Source of the DNA: Streptomyces sp. TP-A0874
GTDB taxonomy: Bacteria; Actinomycetota; Actinomycetes; Streptomycetales; Streptomycetaceae
Length of the DNA: 64,000 nucleotides
Direction of reading: 5' to 3'
Assembly (NCBI RefSeq): GCF_001748085.1
Contig: NZ_BBZK01000004.1
Coordinates: 248,001-312,000 of the forward strand
The position numbers and the translations under genes are program-made. Every line of letters begins with the position of its first letter. The stretch's first letter is position 1. Below are positions 54,399 to 63,388 of this stretch, in pieces. The notes under the pieces were generated by a model, which searched no databases, had not been told where the DNA came from, and was given only the letters and a program-made list of their open reading frames with translations.

Positions 54399-56452
54399 CA
54401 GGAATCCCGCGGCGGGGCCTGTACTGCTGCGGGGGTGACGCTTTCGAGGCTCGGCTCGGCGGCCGCGGTCTCGGGGGTGTCCGGCACAGCGACCCCGCTC
54501 AGGTAGCGGCCCAGCGCGGTCAGGGGGAACACCATGCGGTAGAGGTGGTAGTTGATCGAGAAGTCCCAGGGGAAGCCGGTGCCGGTGTAGTACGGCTCGG
54601 CCCACGAGCCGTCCTCCCGCTGGGTCTCGACCAGCCAGGCCACGCCCCTGCGGACCGCCGCCCCGTCCCGCTGCCCGGCCGCCAGCAGGGCCAGCAGGGC
54701 CCAGCCGGTCTGCGAGGCGGTGGACACGCCACGCCCGATCCACTCCGGGTCGGGGTAGGAGCGCAGGTCCTCACCCCAGCCACCGTCGGTGTTCTGGGCC
54801 CGCTCCAGCCAGTCGACGGCCCGGCGGATCGACGGGTGGGAGGCGGAGACGCCGGCGGCGACCAGGGCCGGCACGACCGCCCCGGTGCCGTAGAGGTAGT
54901 TGACTCCCCAACGTCCAAACCAGGCGCCGTTGGGCTCCTGGTGCCTGAGGAGCCACCTGACGCCCCTTCGGGTGCGCGGGTCGAGGGTCCGGCCCTCCGC
55001 GGCCAGCATCTCCACCACGTGTCCGGTGACATCCGCGGAGGGCGGGTCGACGACCTCGCCGAAGTCGCAGAACGGCAGCCGGTTGGGGAAACGGCTGGTG
55101 TTGTCCACGTCGAACGCACCCCAGGCGCCGTCCCTGGACTGCATGCCGTACGTCCAGCGCACCGCTCTCCGGACCGCGGCGTCGACGCGCTCCCGGTCGG
55201 GGTGGCGCACCTTGCGCAGGGCGAGGACGACTTCGGCGGTGTCGTCGATGTCCGGGTAGTTGTCGTTGTGGAACTCGAACGACCAGCCGCCCGGGGTGAG
55301 TCCGGGCCGCCGCACCGACCAGTCACCGGGGCGGACCACCTGCTCGCCCAGCATCCAGTCGGCGGCCCTCACCAGCGCCGGGTGGTCGGCGGGCAGTCCG
55401 GCGTCGGCGAGCGCCACGGTGCTCAGGCAGGTGTCCCAGACCGGCGACTGGCAGGCCTCGATCATGCGGGAGCCGTCCTCCCGCCAGACCGCGAACTGGT
55501 CCAGGGACTTCAGCCCAGCGCTGAGCACCGGGTGCTCCAGGTCGTAGCCGAGGAGGTGCAGCGCGATCAGGGAGTAGACGGCGGGCGGTTGGATACCGCC
55601 CCAGCAGCCGTCGTTCTCCTGGCGTTCGACGATCCAGCGGGCACAGGTGTTCATCGCGGCCCGCCGCAGTGGCCGGACCGCGATCCGGCGGTAGGCGCGC
55701 AGCGCCTCGTCCAGCCGCCGGAAGACTGCGTCCCAGCCGGTGGCCGGCGGTTGGGCGAACGGGGGGCGGGGCAGATCGGGGTCGGTGTGCAGTTCGTCCA
55801 GGGCGAAGGGAGCGGGCCGCACCGGCCGCTTCGCCGAGACGATGGTCAGCGGCACGATCGTCTGCCGGGCCCAACTGCCGAAGGCGTAGATGTTGAGCGG
55901 GAACCACTTGGGCAGGTAGATCAGCTCCGGAGGCATCTCCGGGAGCTCGTCCCACTTCCACCAGCCGAACAGCGCCAGCCAGATCCGGGTGAAGACCCGG
56001 GCGGCGGCGATGCCGCCCTGTTCCCGCACCCAGGCGGACGCCGCGGCCATGTGCGGCGCGTCGGTGGCGTCACCCGCCATCCGCAGGGCGATGTAGGCCT
56101 CGATGGTGGTGGACAGGTCCCCCGGGCCGTCGTGGAAGGTGGCCCAGGTGCCGTCCGCCCGCTGCTCGGAACGGATGTACCGGGCCGCGGCGGCGGTCGT
56201 CTCTTCGTCCCGGATACCGAGGAACTGTCGGAGCATCAGGTCTTCGGCGTCCATGGTGACGTTGGTCTCGAGGTCGCCCTTCCACCAGCCTTCGGCGTCC
56301 TGCCGGCTCAGCAGGTGGTCGACCGCGCGGGCCGTCGCGCTCTTGGCCCGCTCCAGGGCGGGGGAGGTGTCCGGACCGGGGCCGAGAAGGTCCGAGGCTG
56401 AGGGTGCCGGAGGCGTCGCGGCTCCGGTGCTGCCATCGGTCGTCGCTGTCAT
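54398..56452 (-). CDS. shc: squalene-hopene cyclase
   Basis: 684-residue membrane-associated terpene cyclase converting squalene to hopene/diplopterol. The catalytic DxDD motif is seen in NYPDIDDTAEVVLALRKV. Several QW repeats occur, for example QDAEGWWKGDLETNVTMDAE, RQENDGCWGG, QSRDGAWGAF, QEPNGAWFGRWG and AQNTDGGWGED. Length matches the family. An N-terminal extension of about 35 residues rich in Thr/Ala/Pro precedes the first repeat. It is 190 bp downstream of the prenyl synthase gene and coupled to hpnG behind it. Confidence 0.96.
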   Translation of the reverse strand: MTATTDGSTGAATPPAPSASDLLGPGPDTSPALERAKSATARAVDHLLSRQDAEGWWKGDLETNVTMDAEDLMLRQFLGIRDEETTAAAARYIRSEQRADGTWATFHDGPGDLSTTIEAYIALRMAGDATDAPHMAAASAWVREQGGIAAARVFTRIWLALFGWWKWDELPEMPPELIYLPKWFPLNIYAFGSWARQTIVPLTIVSAKRPVRPAPFALDELHTDPDLPRPPFAQPPATGWDAVFRRLDEALRAYRRIAVRPLRRAAMNTCARWIVERQENDGCWGGIQPPAVYSLIALHLLGYDLEHPVLSAGLKSLDQFAVWREDGSRMIEACQSPVWDTCLSTVALADAGLPADHPALVRAADWMLGEQVVRPGDWSVRRPGLTPGGWSFEFHNDNYPDIDDTAEVVLALRKVRHPDRERVDAAVRRAVRWTYGMQSRDGAWGAFDVDNTSRFPNRLPFCDFGEVVDPPSADVTGHVVEMLAAEGRTLDPRTRRGVRWLLRHQEPNGAWFGRWGVNYLYGTGAVVPALVAAGVSASHPSIRRAVDWLERAQNTDGGWGEDLRSYPDPEWIGRGVSTASQTGWALLALLAAGQRDGAAVRRGVAWLVETQREDGSWAEPYYTGTGFPWDFSINYHLYRMVFPLTALGRYLSGVAVPDTPETAAAEPSLESVTPAAVQAPPRDS

Positions 56453-56645
56453 GGCTTCCCCTTCGTGCAGTGATCGGTCTGCTGTGCTGGGGTCTCCGTC
56501 GGCCGACGCCGCTGCTCACCGGGACTGCGGTTCCGGGAGCAGAGGCGACGGCCGGCGACTGCGATTCATATGTGGCGGTGCGTGCGCGCTCCGGTGCTGA
56601 CCTTGGCGGGGCCTGACGCGGAGCGTCCGGCGACGAGGTGGTTCG

Positions 56646-57704
56646 TCATTTCTCTCGTACGACCACGAAGTCCGCGAGGGCGACGAACTGCTCACGGACG
56701 TGCTCGGGCATGTCCACCCGGTCCAGGGTGGCGATAGCGGTGGCGTGTTGGCGGCGTGCCTCAGCGGATGTCCACGCCCGTCCGCCGGCCTCCTCGATGA
56801 GCGCCGCCCGGGTGGCGAACTCGGCCTCGTCGAAGGCGTGGAAGTCGCTGCTCTTGGCGTCCGCGGCCAGGATTTCGGCGAGCCGCCGCGCGGCGGGGCC
56901 TTCGGCGGCGAGCGCGGCCACCACCGGGAGTGACTTCTTCCGCTGCCGCAGGTCGCTCCAGGCCTGCTTACCGGTGGCCTCCGGGTCCCCCCAGATGCCC
57001 AGCAGGTCGTCGACTGCCTGGAAGGCGAGGCCGAGGTGGTGGCCGTACTCCTCCAGGACGTCCGCGGTCCGGTCGTCGGCCCCACCGAGGACGGCGCCGA
57101 TGGAGAGCGCGCAGGCCAGCAGGGCACCGGTCTTGTTGCCCTCCATCTCCAGGCACTCCGCGACGGTGACCCGCTCCCGGTGCTCGTAGGAGATGTCCTG
57201 GGCCTGTCCGTCGATGAGCTTCCGGGTGGCGGCGGTCAGCCGGCGGGCGGCGCGCCCGGCCTCCACCGTGCCGAGTTCCAGGATGATCTCGTTGGCCAGG
57301 GCGAAGAGGGCGTCACCGACGAGGATGGCCTGGGCGGGGCCGTGGACCTTCCAGACGGTGTCGCGGTGCCGGCGTTGTTCGTCACCGTCCATCAGGTCGT
57401 CGTGGAGCAACGAGAAGTTGTGCACGAGTTCCACCGCGACGGCGCCCGGGATGCCCGTCTCGGGCGGGGCGCCGGCGGCCTCCGCGGAGAGCAGTGCCAG
57501 GGCCGGACGCACCGCCTTGCCCCCGTCGCCGCTGGAGGGCCTGCCGGTCGCGTCGATCCAGCCGAAGTGGTAGGCGGCGACCGTGTTCATGGGGGGTGCG
57601 AGCCGGTCGACGGCTGCTCGCAGCACCGGTGTGGCGAGCCGCCGCCCGTTCTCGAGCAGGGCGGCGACGTCGGCTGTGCCGGTGGCCGGGTTCGCCGTGT
57701 TCAC
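56646..57704 (-). CDS. polyprenyl diphosphate synthase (FPP/GGPP synthase type)
   Basis: 352-residue all-helical trans-prenyltransferase. The first Asp-rich motif is DDLMD in FSLLHDDLMDGDEQRRHR and the second is DDLLGIWGD in AFQAVDDLLGIWGDPEATGK. GKAVRPALALLSAEAAG carries the conserved diphosphate-binding Arg. In this operon it should supply farnesyl diphosphate for HpnC/D/E squalene synthesis; chain length cannot be read with certainty. The GTG start at 57704 overlaps the stop of a 39-codon ORF by GTGA, which itself overlaps hpnE, so all three are coupled. Confidence 0.9.
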   Translation of the reverse strand: MNTANPATGTADVAALLENGRRLATPVLRAAVDRLAPPMNTVAAYHFGWIDATGRPSSGDGGKAVRPALALLSAEAAGAPPETGIPGAVAVELVHNFSLLHDDLMDGDEQRRHRDTVWKVHGPAQAILVGDALFALANEIILELGTVEAGRAARRLTAATRKLIDGQAQDISYEHRERVTVAECLEMEGNKTGALLACALSIGAVLGGADDRTADVLEEYGHHLGLAFQAVDDLLGIWGDPEATGKQAWSDLRQRKKSLPVVAALAAEGPAARRLAEILAADAKSSDFHAFDEAEFATRAALIEEAGGRAWTSAEARRQHATAIATLDRVDMPEHVREQFVALADFVVVREK

Positions 57705-57820
57705 TGGCTCTCCTCTGTGTGTGCTGCCGCGGGGACGGCGCTGCGCCCCCGCGCTCTGTTGCTGCCGGTAAGCAGCCTGACGGCTGCTGGAAGGGCTGCC
57801 AAGATAGGGAAATCAGTCAT
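57701..57820 (-). CDS. 39-residue peptide coupled between hpnE and the prenyl synthase
   Basis: ATG at 57820 overlaps the hpnE stop (ATGA) and its TGA overlaps the prenyl synthase GTG (GTGA). The product starts MTDFPILAALPAAVRLLTGS, an amphipathic helix, and ends with a basic-to-acidic tail. No family is recognised with confidence. The exact fit at both ends suggests it is translated, either as a small operon protein or as a coupling ORF. Confidence 0.65.
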   Translation of the reverse strand: MTDFPILAALPAAVRLLTGSNRARGRSAVPAAAHTEESQ

Positions 57821-59289
57821 ATGGCCGCCTCTTGTTGGGGATCCGCCGGACGCCGGACGGCCAGTGGCGGATGTGCCGGACGAGCGAGTCGGGCGACCGC
57901 CGCCCGGGCGGCGGCGGTACCGCTGCGCACCGCCCCTTCCATGGTGGCTGGCCAGCCGGTGTCGGTCCACGCCCCGGCCAGGTGGATGCCCGGCAGCCCG
58001 GTGGCGGTCGCCGGCCGCAACCCGTTGACACCGGGCACCGCCGCGAAGGTGGCGGTCCGCTCCCGGGTGACGAAGAAGTCCAGCACCTCGGCTTCCCGGG
58101 CGTCCGGCAGCAGCCGCTCCAGCTCCGGCAGGTAGTGCTTGCGCAGCGCCGCCACCGGTTGGTCGATCCCGTCCTGGGCAGCCGACTGGGAGAGCACCAG
58201 GTACTGCCCCTCCCCGGTCATTCCGGAGGCCTCGGTCCGGTCGAAGACCCACTGGACACTGCTGCCGAGGGCGGCGAGGAACGGCTGCCGGAGCACCGGG
58301 CGGTCGTAGACGACGTGGGCGTTGAGGATCGGGGCGGTGCCGATGCCGAGCAGCCGTTCCGGGTGCTCGACGGCGCCCTCGGGCAGCAGGCGGTGGGCCT
58401 CCTCCTGCGGCACCGCGAGCACCACGGTGTCGGCGCACAGCTCTTCGTCGCCGCCGCCGGCCGCCCGGCCGTGCTTGACGTCGAGCGGCACGCACCAGTC
58501 GTCCTCACCCGTCCGGCGGATCTCCACGGCCCGGGTCTGCAGCAGCACCCGCACCCCGGCCGCTTCGAGCGCCGCGCCGGCCCGGGTGTGGTGCACCTCG
58601 CCGAGCGGGGTGCGGGCCCAGCCGAGGTCCGCCGCCCCGGGGTCGGAGAGCAGGCCGGTCTGGAAGACCATGGCCGCCAGGGCGAGGGAGGCCTGGTGGG
58701 CCCGGGCGTTCAGGGTGGCGACCCCCACGAGGTCCCAGAGCGCCTCGACCGTGCGTTCTGACTGCCCCCTGGCCCGCAGCCAGCTGGCGAAGTCCACCCG
58801 GTCCAGCTCCGGATCGTCCAGGTCGAGCCGGCCGAGGGCGAGCGCAGCCCGGCCCACGCTCAGCCGTTCCCGGAGCGAGAGGTGCCGGTAGCGGGCGAGG
58901 GAGCCGGCCAGGTGCAGCGGTACCGGCAGCGCGGTGCGGCGGAGTCGGCTGACCCGTCGGTGCTCGGCGTCCACGACGGGGATGTCGAGCCGCTTCTGGA
59001 GCGGGGCTAGTTCGGCGGCGCCGATCCGGTCGAGAAGGCCGCGGTAGGCGGTGCAGCACCGCAGATAGACGTGGTGGCCGTTGTCGACCGTCAGTTCTCC
59101 CACCGGGGAGGGTCGCCGGAAGGAGAAGGCGAGTCCACCCAGCCGCGGCCGTCCCTCGACCAGGACCACCTGCACACCGGCGTCGGCGAGGGCGAGTGCG
59201 GCGGTGGTGCCGGCGATGCCGCCCCCGATGACCACGGCCCGCCGGGCGGCCCGGCGCCGTCCGGCGACCGGCCCCGCGCCCCCGCTCAT
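57817..59289 (-). CDS. hpnE: hydroxysqualene dehydroxylase HpnE (FAD amine-oxidase fold)
   Basis: 490-residue flavoenzyme that reduces hydroxysqualene to squalene as the last of the HpnC-D-E steps. The FAD motif RAVVIGGGIAGTTAALALAD is at residues 17-36, followed by the second GG doublet region VEGRPRLGGLAFSF; the C-terminal FAD-binding block LPGIHLAGAWTDTGWPATME is intact. GHHVYLRCCTAYRGLLDRIG is typical of the HpnE group. The ATG at 59289 overlaps hpnD's stop (ATGA). Phytoene desaturases share the fold but the neighbours fix the assignment. Confidence 0.93.
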   Translation of the reverse strand: MSGGAGPVAGRRRAARRAVVIGGGIAGTTAALALADAGVQVVLVEGRPRLGGLAFSFRRPSPVGELTVDNGHHVYLRCCTAYRGLLDRIGAAELAPLQKRLDIPVVDAEHRRVSRLRRTALPVPLHLAGSLARYRHLSLRERLSVGRAALALGRLDLDDPELDRVDFASWLRARGQSERTVEALWDLVGVATLNARAHQASLALAAMVFQTGLLSDPGAADLGWARTPLGEVHHTRAGAALEAAGVRVLLQTRAVEIRRTGEDDWCVPLDVKHGRAAGGGDEELCADTVVLAVPQEEAHRLLPEGAVEHPERLLGIGTAPILNAHVVYDRPVLRQPFLAALGSSVQWVFDRTEASGMTGEGQYLVLSQSAAQDGIDQPVAALRKHYLPELERLLPDAREAEVLDFFVTRERTATFAAVPGVNGLRPATATGLPGIHLAGAWTDTGWPATMEGAVRSGTAAARAAVARLARPAHPPLAVRRPADPQQEAAI

Positions 59290-60254
59290 CGGGGGTCTCC
59301 GGCCGTCGAGGCTCGGCTGAGCCGGCGTGAGACGTTGCGGGCGTCGAGACCGCAGAGTCCTCGTACGGCGACATACGCCTTCTCGTGCCCGGGGAGCGAC
59401 ACCCGACCGCGGAGAACGGCTCCCGGGTCGCGGGCGATGCGGTCCAGCAGTCTGCGGTAGATGCCCGCCATGGCGGCGACACAGGCTCCGCTGCGGCGGT
59501 CCAGCAGCGGGAGCAGCCGGAAGCCGTCCGCGAACAGCGCCCGGGCACGCTGGATCTCGAACCGCATCAGGCCGGTGAAGTCCGCCCCGGCCGGGGGCTC
59601 GGCCGTGTGGAACCCCGCCGAGCAGCCGAACTTGGCGAGGTCCTCGGCCGGGAGGTAGGTGCGCCCGTTGGCGGCGTCCTCCCTCAGGTCCCGGAGGATG
59701 TTGGTCAGTTGGAGGGCGAGGCCGAGGGTGTCGGCGTACTCCGCCGCGCGAGCCGCGTCCACCGGCGAGGAACCGGTGGCCGGCCGGGTGCCGAAGACTC
59801 CCAGGGAGAGCCGTCCGATGGCCCCGGCGACGCAGCGGCAGTAGCCCCGGAGCTGTTCCCAGCTCTCGTAGGTCGCCCCGCGGACGTCCATCACCACTCC
59901 GTCGATCAGCTCCTCCAGGCCCTTGAGCGGGATGGGGAAGCGGACCGCGGCGTGGGAGAGCGCCACGGCGACCGGGTCCGGGTCGTCCTCCTCCACCCGG
60001 CCGTCCTGGATCCTGGTCAGGAGCGCCCGGGTGTCCTCCAGTCGGGTGTGTTTCGCCGTCGACTCGAGTTCGCCGTCGCCGATGTCGTCCACCCGGCGGG
60101 AGAAGGCGTACAACGCCGACATGGCGTAGCGCTTCTCGGTCGGCAGCAGCTTGATGCCATAAGCGAAGTTACGGGCCTGCTGTCCGGTCACCGCCTCGCA
60201 GTAACGGTACGCAGCGAGCACCGGTCCGGACGCGGGTACGGGTCCGTTCACCAT
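59286..60254 (-). CDS. hpnD: presqualene diphosphate synthase HpnD
   Basis: 322-residue squalene/phytoene-synthase-family enzyme joining two farnesyl diphosphates to presqualene diphosphate. The Asp-rich motifs are SRRVDDIGDGE and LTNILRDLREDAANGRTYLP; ARNFAYGIKLLPTEKRYAM and YCRCVAGAIGRLSLGVFG are family blocks. The ATG at 60254 begins a normal-length protein; a longer upstream frame covers the end of hpnC and is rejected. Five bases separate it from hpnC, and it overlaps hpnE. Confidence 0.93.
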   Translation of the reverse strand: MVNGPVPASGPVLAAYRYCEAVTGQQARNFAYGIKLLPTEKRYAMSALYAFSRRVDDIGDGELESTAKHTRLEDTRALLTRIQDGRVEEDDPDPVAVALSHAAVRFPIPLKGLEELIDGVVMDVRGATYESWEQLRGYCRCVAGAIGRLSLGVFGTRPATGSSPVDAARAAEYADTLGLALQLTNILRDLREDAANGRTYLPAEDLAKFGCSAGFHTAEPPAGADFTGLMRFEIQRARALFADGFRLLPLLDRRSGACVAAMAGIYRRLLDRIARDPGAVLRGRVSLPGHEKAYVAVRGLCGLDARNVSRRLSRASTAGDPR

Positions 60255-60259
60255 CCGGC

Positions 60260-61168
60260 TCACCCCTCTCTTCGCAGTGTCGCCCCCGCCTCGCGCAGGA
60301 GTCCGAGCCTGGCGGGTTTCGGCGGTCCCATCAGGACGTCGTGTTCTCGCGCCTCGATCGCGCCGAGCGCGGCCCGGCCTCCCGCCACGAAGCCGGCCAG
60401 CAGCAGTCTGAGCCGTCCCGACACGCTGCCCACCAGTGGAGCGCCCTCGTCCAGCAGCCTTCCCGCACGCACCGCCTGGAAGGCGATCAGCTCGCGGACC
60501 TGGGCGGAGGCCCTCGACTCGGCCAGGTCGCTCTCCTTCACGCCGAAGCGTTTCATGTCCTCGGCGGGCAGGTAGATGCGGTCCCGTCCGAAATCCTCGG
60601 CCACATCCTGGAGGTGTTCGACGATCTGGAGGGCGGTGCACACGGCATCGGAGCACCGTACCCGCTCGGGGCTGGTGGTGCCGGTGATGGCGAGGACGAG
60701 TCGCCCCACCGGGTTGGCGGACAGTTCGCAGTATCCGAGCAGGTCGTCGTAGGTCGGGTAGCGGCGGACCTGCTGGTCCTGGCGGTTGGCCGCGATGAGG
60801 TCCAGGAAGGGCCGGGGGGTCAGGCCGCGTCGCCGTACGGTCGGCGCCAGCGCCCGGAGCAGGGGGTGCCTGGGGGCGTCCGGGTCTCCGGCCGGCGCGG
60901 GGCCGGCGAAGACCCGGCGCAGATCGGCCTCGAGAGCGTCCAGCATCGTCAGCCGGTCGTCGGCGTGTTCCGGCTCGACGCCCAGGTACGCGGCGTCGGC
61001 CCCGCCGGGGGCGAGGTCGCCGTCGCCGATGTCGTCGACGAGTCGCGCGTAGCCGTAGACCGCCATCAGGTCGGCGCGCCAGGCGCGCGGCAGGAAGAAG
61101 GGCGCGACCGGGAAGTTCTCGTGCGCCGCCTTGTCCAGAACGGTCCGCGCGTGCCCGGGGGCGGTCAC
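60260..61168 (-). CDS. hpnC: hydroxysqualene synthase HpnC
   Basis: 302-residue paralogue of HpnD that converts presqualene diphosphate to hydroxysqualene. NFPVAPFFLPRAWRADLMAV is diagnostic of HpnC; the Asp-rich motifs read ARLVDDIGDGD and LQDVAEDFGRDRIYLPAEDM. GTG start at 61168, overlapped by the stop of a possible 30-codon leader ORF. First full-size gene of the hopanoid operon. Confidence 0.93.
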   Translation of the reverse strand: MTAPGHARTVLDKAAHENFPVAPFFLPRAWRADLMAVYGYARLVDDIGDGDLAPGGADAAYLGVEPEHADDRLTMLDALEADLRRVFAGPAPAGDPDAPRHPLLRALAPTVRRRGLTPRPFLDLIAANRQDQQVRRYPTYDDLLGYCELSANPVGRLVLAITGTTSPERVRCSDAVCTALQIVEHLQDVAEDFGRDRIYLPAEDMKRFGVKESDLAESRASAQVRELIAFQAVRAGRLLDEGAPLVGSVSGRLRLLLAGFVAGGRAALGAIEAREHDVLMGPPKPARLGLLREAGATLRREG

Positions 61169-61257
61169 CGCGGCCTGCCCGCGGCCCGGCTTCCCGTGCC
61201 GTGGGCCAGGGGTCGGACGGCGGACGCGTCGTTGAGCCGGAGAGTTCCCATAGCCAT
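61165..61257 (-). CDS. possible 30-codon leader ORF of the hopanoid operon
   Basis: ATG 61257 has GGGAG 11 bases upstream; the reading MAMGTLRLNDASAVRPLAHG continues to a TGA that overlaps the hpnC GTG (GTGA). It may be a translated leader that couples to hpnC, or chance. No similarity recognised. Confidence 0.35.
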   Translation of the reverse strand: MAMGTLRLNDASAVRPLAHGTGSRAAGRPR

Positions 61258-61552
61258 AGCCGTCACATCTCCCGTTCTACACTGCCGACCCAGAACATCC
61301 CATTTCGGACACGCCGCTCTCTCGCTGCGGCGTTCTCCCACCGGGCTCCCGGAGCCCGGAACGTATCGCCCGACATGCCACGAATCAGCGCCGGTACAGC
61401 TTACGCCGTGTAGCGCGACAGAGCGTGTCGGGGTGTTTCGCGGCGCACGGCCCCCGAACCCGGCGGAGGGGTGGGACTCTCCCCCGGCGACCGGACCGGC
61501 AGCTCCCCGATCACCCCGGTCTCTTCCCGGCGGGGGCCGTGACCGCGACCGG
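61258..61552. promoter_or_regulatory. upstream region of the hopanoid operon
   Basis: 295 bp between the leader ORF and the convergent-side stop of the ABC ATPase gene, all on the minus strand. It should hold the hopanoid promoter. I see no clear -35/-10 pair, no long palindrome and no riboswitch-like pattern. Confidence 0.35.
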
Positions 61553-62350
61553 CTACTTGCCGGTCTCCTTCTCGTACGCCTTGATCACTTCGTCGGTGGG
61601 CCCGTCCATGATGAGCTCACCCTTCTCCAGCCACAGCACCCGCTCGCAGGTGTCCCGGATGGACTTGTTGTTGTGGCTCACCAGGAAGACCGTGCCGGCC
61701 TCCTTGCGCAGCTCCCGGATGCGGGCCTCGGAGCGCTTCTGGAACTTCCGGTCGCCGGTGGCCAGCGCCTCGTCGATCATGAGTACGTCGTGGTCCTTGG
61801 CCGCCGCGATCGAGAACCGCAGTCGGGCCGCCATCCCGGAGGAGTAGGTCCGCATCGGCAGGGTGATGAAGTCGCCCTTCTCGTTGATCCCCGAGAAGTC
61901 CACGATGTCCTGGTAGCGCGCCCGCACCTGCTCCGGCGACATCCCCATCGCCAGGCCGCCGAGGTAGACGTTCCGCTCGCCGGTGAGGTCGTTCATCAGG
62001 GCGGCGTTCACCCCGAGGAGCGAGGGCTGTCCGTCGGTGTAGACCTTCCCGCGCTCGGCCGGCAGCAGCCCGGCGATGGCCTTCAGCAAGGTGGACTTGC
62101 CGGAGCCGTTGGAGCCGATCAGGCCGATCGCCTCGCCCCGGTAGGCGGTGAAGCTGACCCCGCGCACGGCGTGCACCTCGCGCATTCCGGGCGTGTGCTT
62201 CCGGCCGAGGATCCGGCTGATCGCCACGGTCGCCGCTCCCTTGCCGCGGGAGCCGCCGTTGACCCGGTAGACGATGTGCAGCCCGTCGGCGATGACGGTG
62301 GGGGTACGCGGCTGCGCGGCAGCCTTCGGGGAAACGCTCTGCTCAGCCAC
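61553..62350 (-). CDS. ABC transporter ATP-binding protein, polysaccharide/teichoic acid export (TagH/Wzt-like)
   Basis: 265-residue ATPase. Walker A is GLIGSNGSGKSTLLKAIAGL; the signature region is TYSSGMAARLRFSIA and Walker B is HDVLMIDEALATGD. YRVNGGSRGKGAATVA and GREHTPGMREVHAVRGVSF-type sequence before Walker A is typical of the TagH/RfbE group. No C-terminal carbohydrate-binding domain is attached, so recognition of the glycan is likely left to the permease. Its start lies inside the 3' end of the permease gene (8-base overlap). Confidence 0.9.
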   Translation of the reverse strand: MAEQSVSPKAAAQPRTPTVIADGLHIVYRVNGGSRGKGAATVAISRILGRKHTPGMREVHAVRGVSFTAYRGEAIGLIGSNGSGKSTLLKAIAGLLPAERGKVYTDGQPSLLGVNAALMNDLTGERNVYLGGLAMGMSPEQVRARYQDIVDFSGINEKGDFITLPMRTYSSGMAARLRFSIAAAKDHDVLMIDEALATGDRKFQKRSEARIRELRKEAGTVFLVSHNNKSIRDTCERVLWLEKGELIMDGPTDEVIKAYEKETGK

Positions 62351-63281
62351 GGCCGTACCGCTCCTCCGCCTTCCAGAAGTACACGAAGCCGCCCGCCCCG
62401 GCCAGCAGCGCCCAGCCGAGCGCGATCAGCCAGACGTGCGGCGGCAGGTTCTCCGAGCCGAAGCCCTGCAGCAGCGAGTGGCGCATCAGGTTCATGAAGA
62501 CCGTGGTCGGGTTGGTCAGCATCACCTCGACCAGCCAGGACGGCGCCTTCGCCCGCTCCACCAGCATGTACTGGAGGGGGAACATCACACCCGAGGCGTA
62601 CATCCAGGTGCGCAGCACGAAGGGCATCAGCTGCGCGAGGTCGGGGGTCTTGGCCCCCAGCCGGGCCATGATCAGCGCCAGCCCGGTGTTGAACACGAAC
62701 TGCAGCACCAGGGTCGGCACGATCAGGAACCACGACCACTTGGGGAAGTGGCCGAAGCCGACCAGGATCACCGCGAGGACGATCATGGAGAACAGCAGCT
62801 GCTGGAGTTGCTGGAGCGAGAAGGAGACGGGCAGCGAGGCGCGGGGGAAGTGCAGCGCCCGGACCAGTCCGAGGTTCCCGGAGATCGCCCGCACCCCGGC
62901 CAGCACCGAACTCTGGGTGAAGGTGAAGACGAAGACCCCGGTCACCAGGAAGGGCACGTAGGTGGAGTGGTCCATCCCGCCCCGGCTGCCCAGCAGCAGG
63001 CCGAAGATCAGGAAGTAGACGCCCGCGTTGAGCAGCGGGGTGGCGACCTGCCACAGCTGGCCGAGTTTGGCCTGGCTGTACTGGGCCGTGAGTTTGGCCT
63101 GGGAGAAGGCGAGGATGAAGTGCCGCCTGCTCCACAACTGTCCGACGTACTCGCCCAGGCCGGGCCGTGCCCCGCTCACCGACAGCCCGTATCTGGCCGC
63201 GAGCTCGGCCGGGGCCAGTCCCTCGTCAGGTGACGGGAGGTCGCTCACGGCGACCAGACCGTCGTGCGTTGTCTCACTCAC
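62343..63281 (-). CDS. ABC-2 type polysaccharide export permease (TagG/Wzm-like)
   Basis: 312-residue integral membrane protein with about six predicted helices. GLGEYVGQLWSRRHFILAFS, then AKLTAQYSQAKLGQLWQVAT is the ABC-2 family opening, and NLGLVRALHFPRASLPVSFS precedes the helical core; NPTTVFMNLMRHSLLQGF lies near the end. With the ATPase it should export a wall teichoic acid- or galactan-like glycan made by nearby glycosyltransferases, one of which lies just upstream. ATG 63281. Confidence 0.9.
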   Translation of the reverse strand: MSETTHDGLVAVSDLPSPDEGLAPAELAARYGLSVSGARPGLGEYVGQLWSRRHFILAFSQAKLTAQYSQAKLGQLWQVATPLLNAGVYFLIFGLLLGSRGGMDHSTYVPFLVTGVFVFTFTQSSVLAGVRAISGNLGLVRALHFPRASLPVSFSLQQLQQLLFSMIVLAVILVGFGHFPKWSWFLIVPTLVLQFVFNTGLALIMARLGAKTPDLAQLMPFVLRTWMYASGVMFPLQYMLVERAKAPSWLVEVMLTNPTTVFMNLMRHSLLQGFGSENLPPHVWLIALGWALLAGAGGFVYFWKAEERYGRG

Positions 63282-63388
63282 AAGTGGAAACTTTCGTCTT
63301 CAGATGCGCAGCCAGGGCGGGCGCGGGGCGGATGCCGGTTCCCGGGCGGGTGGCCCGGGACGCGCCCGTTGCTCTCCGTACGAGCTTG

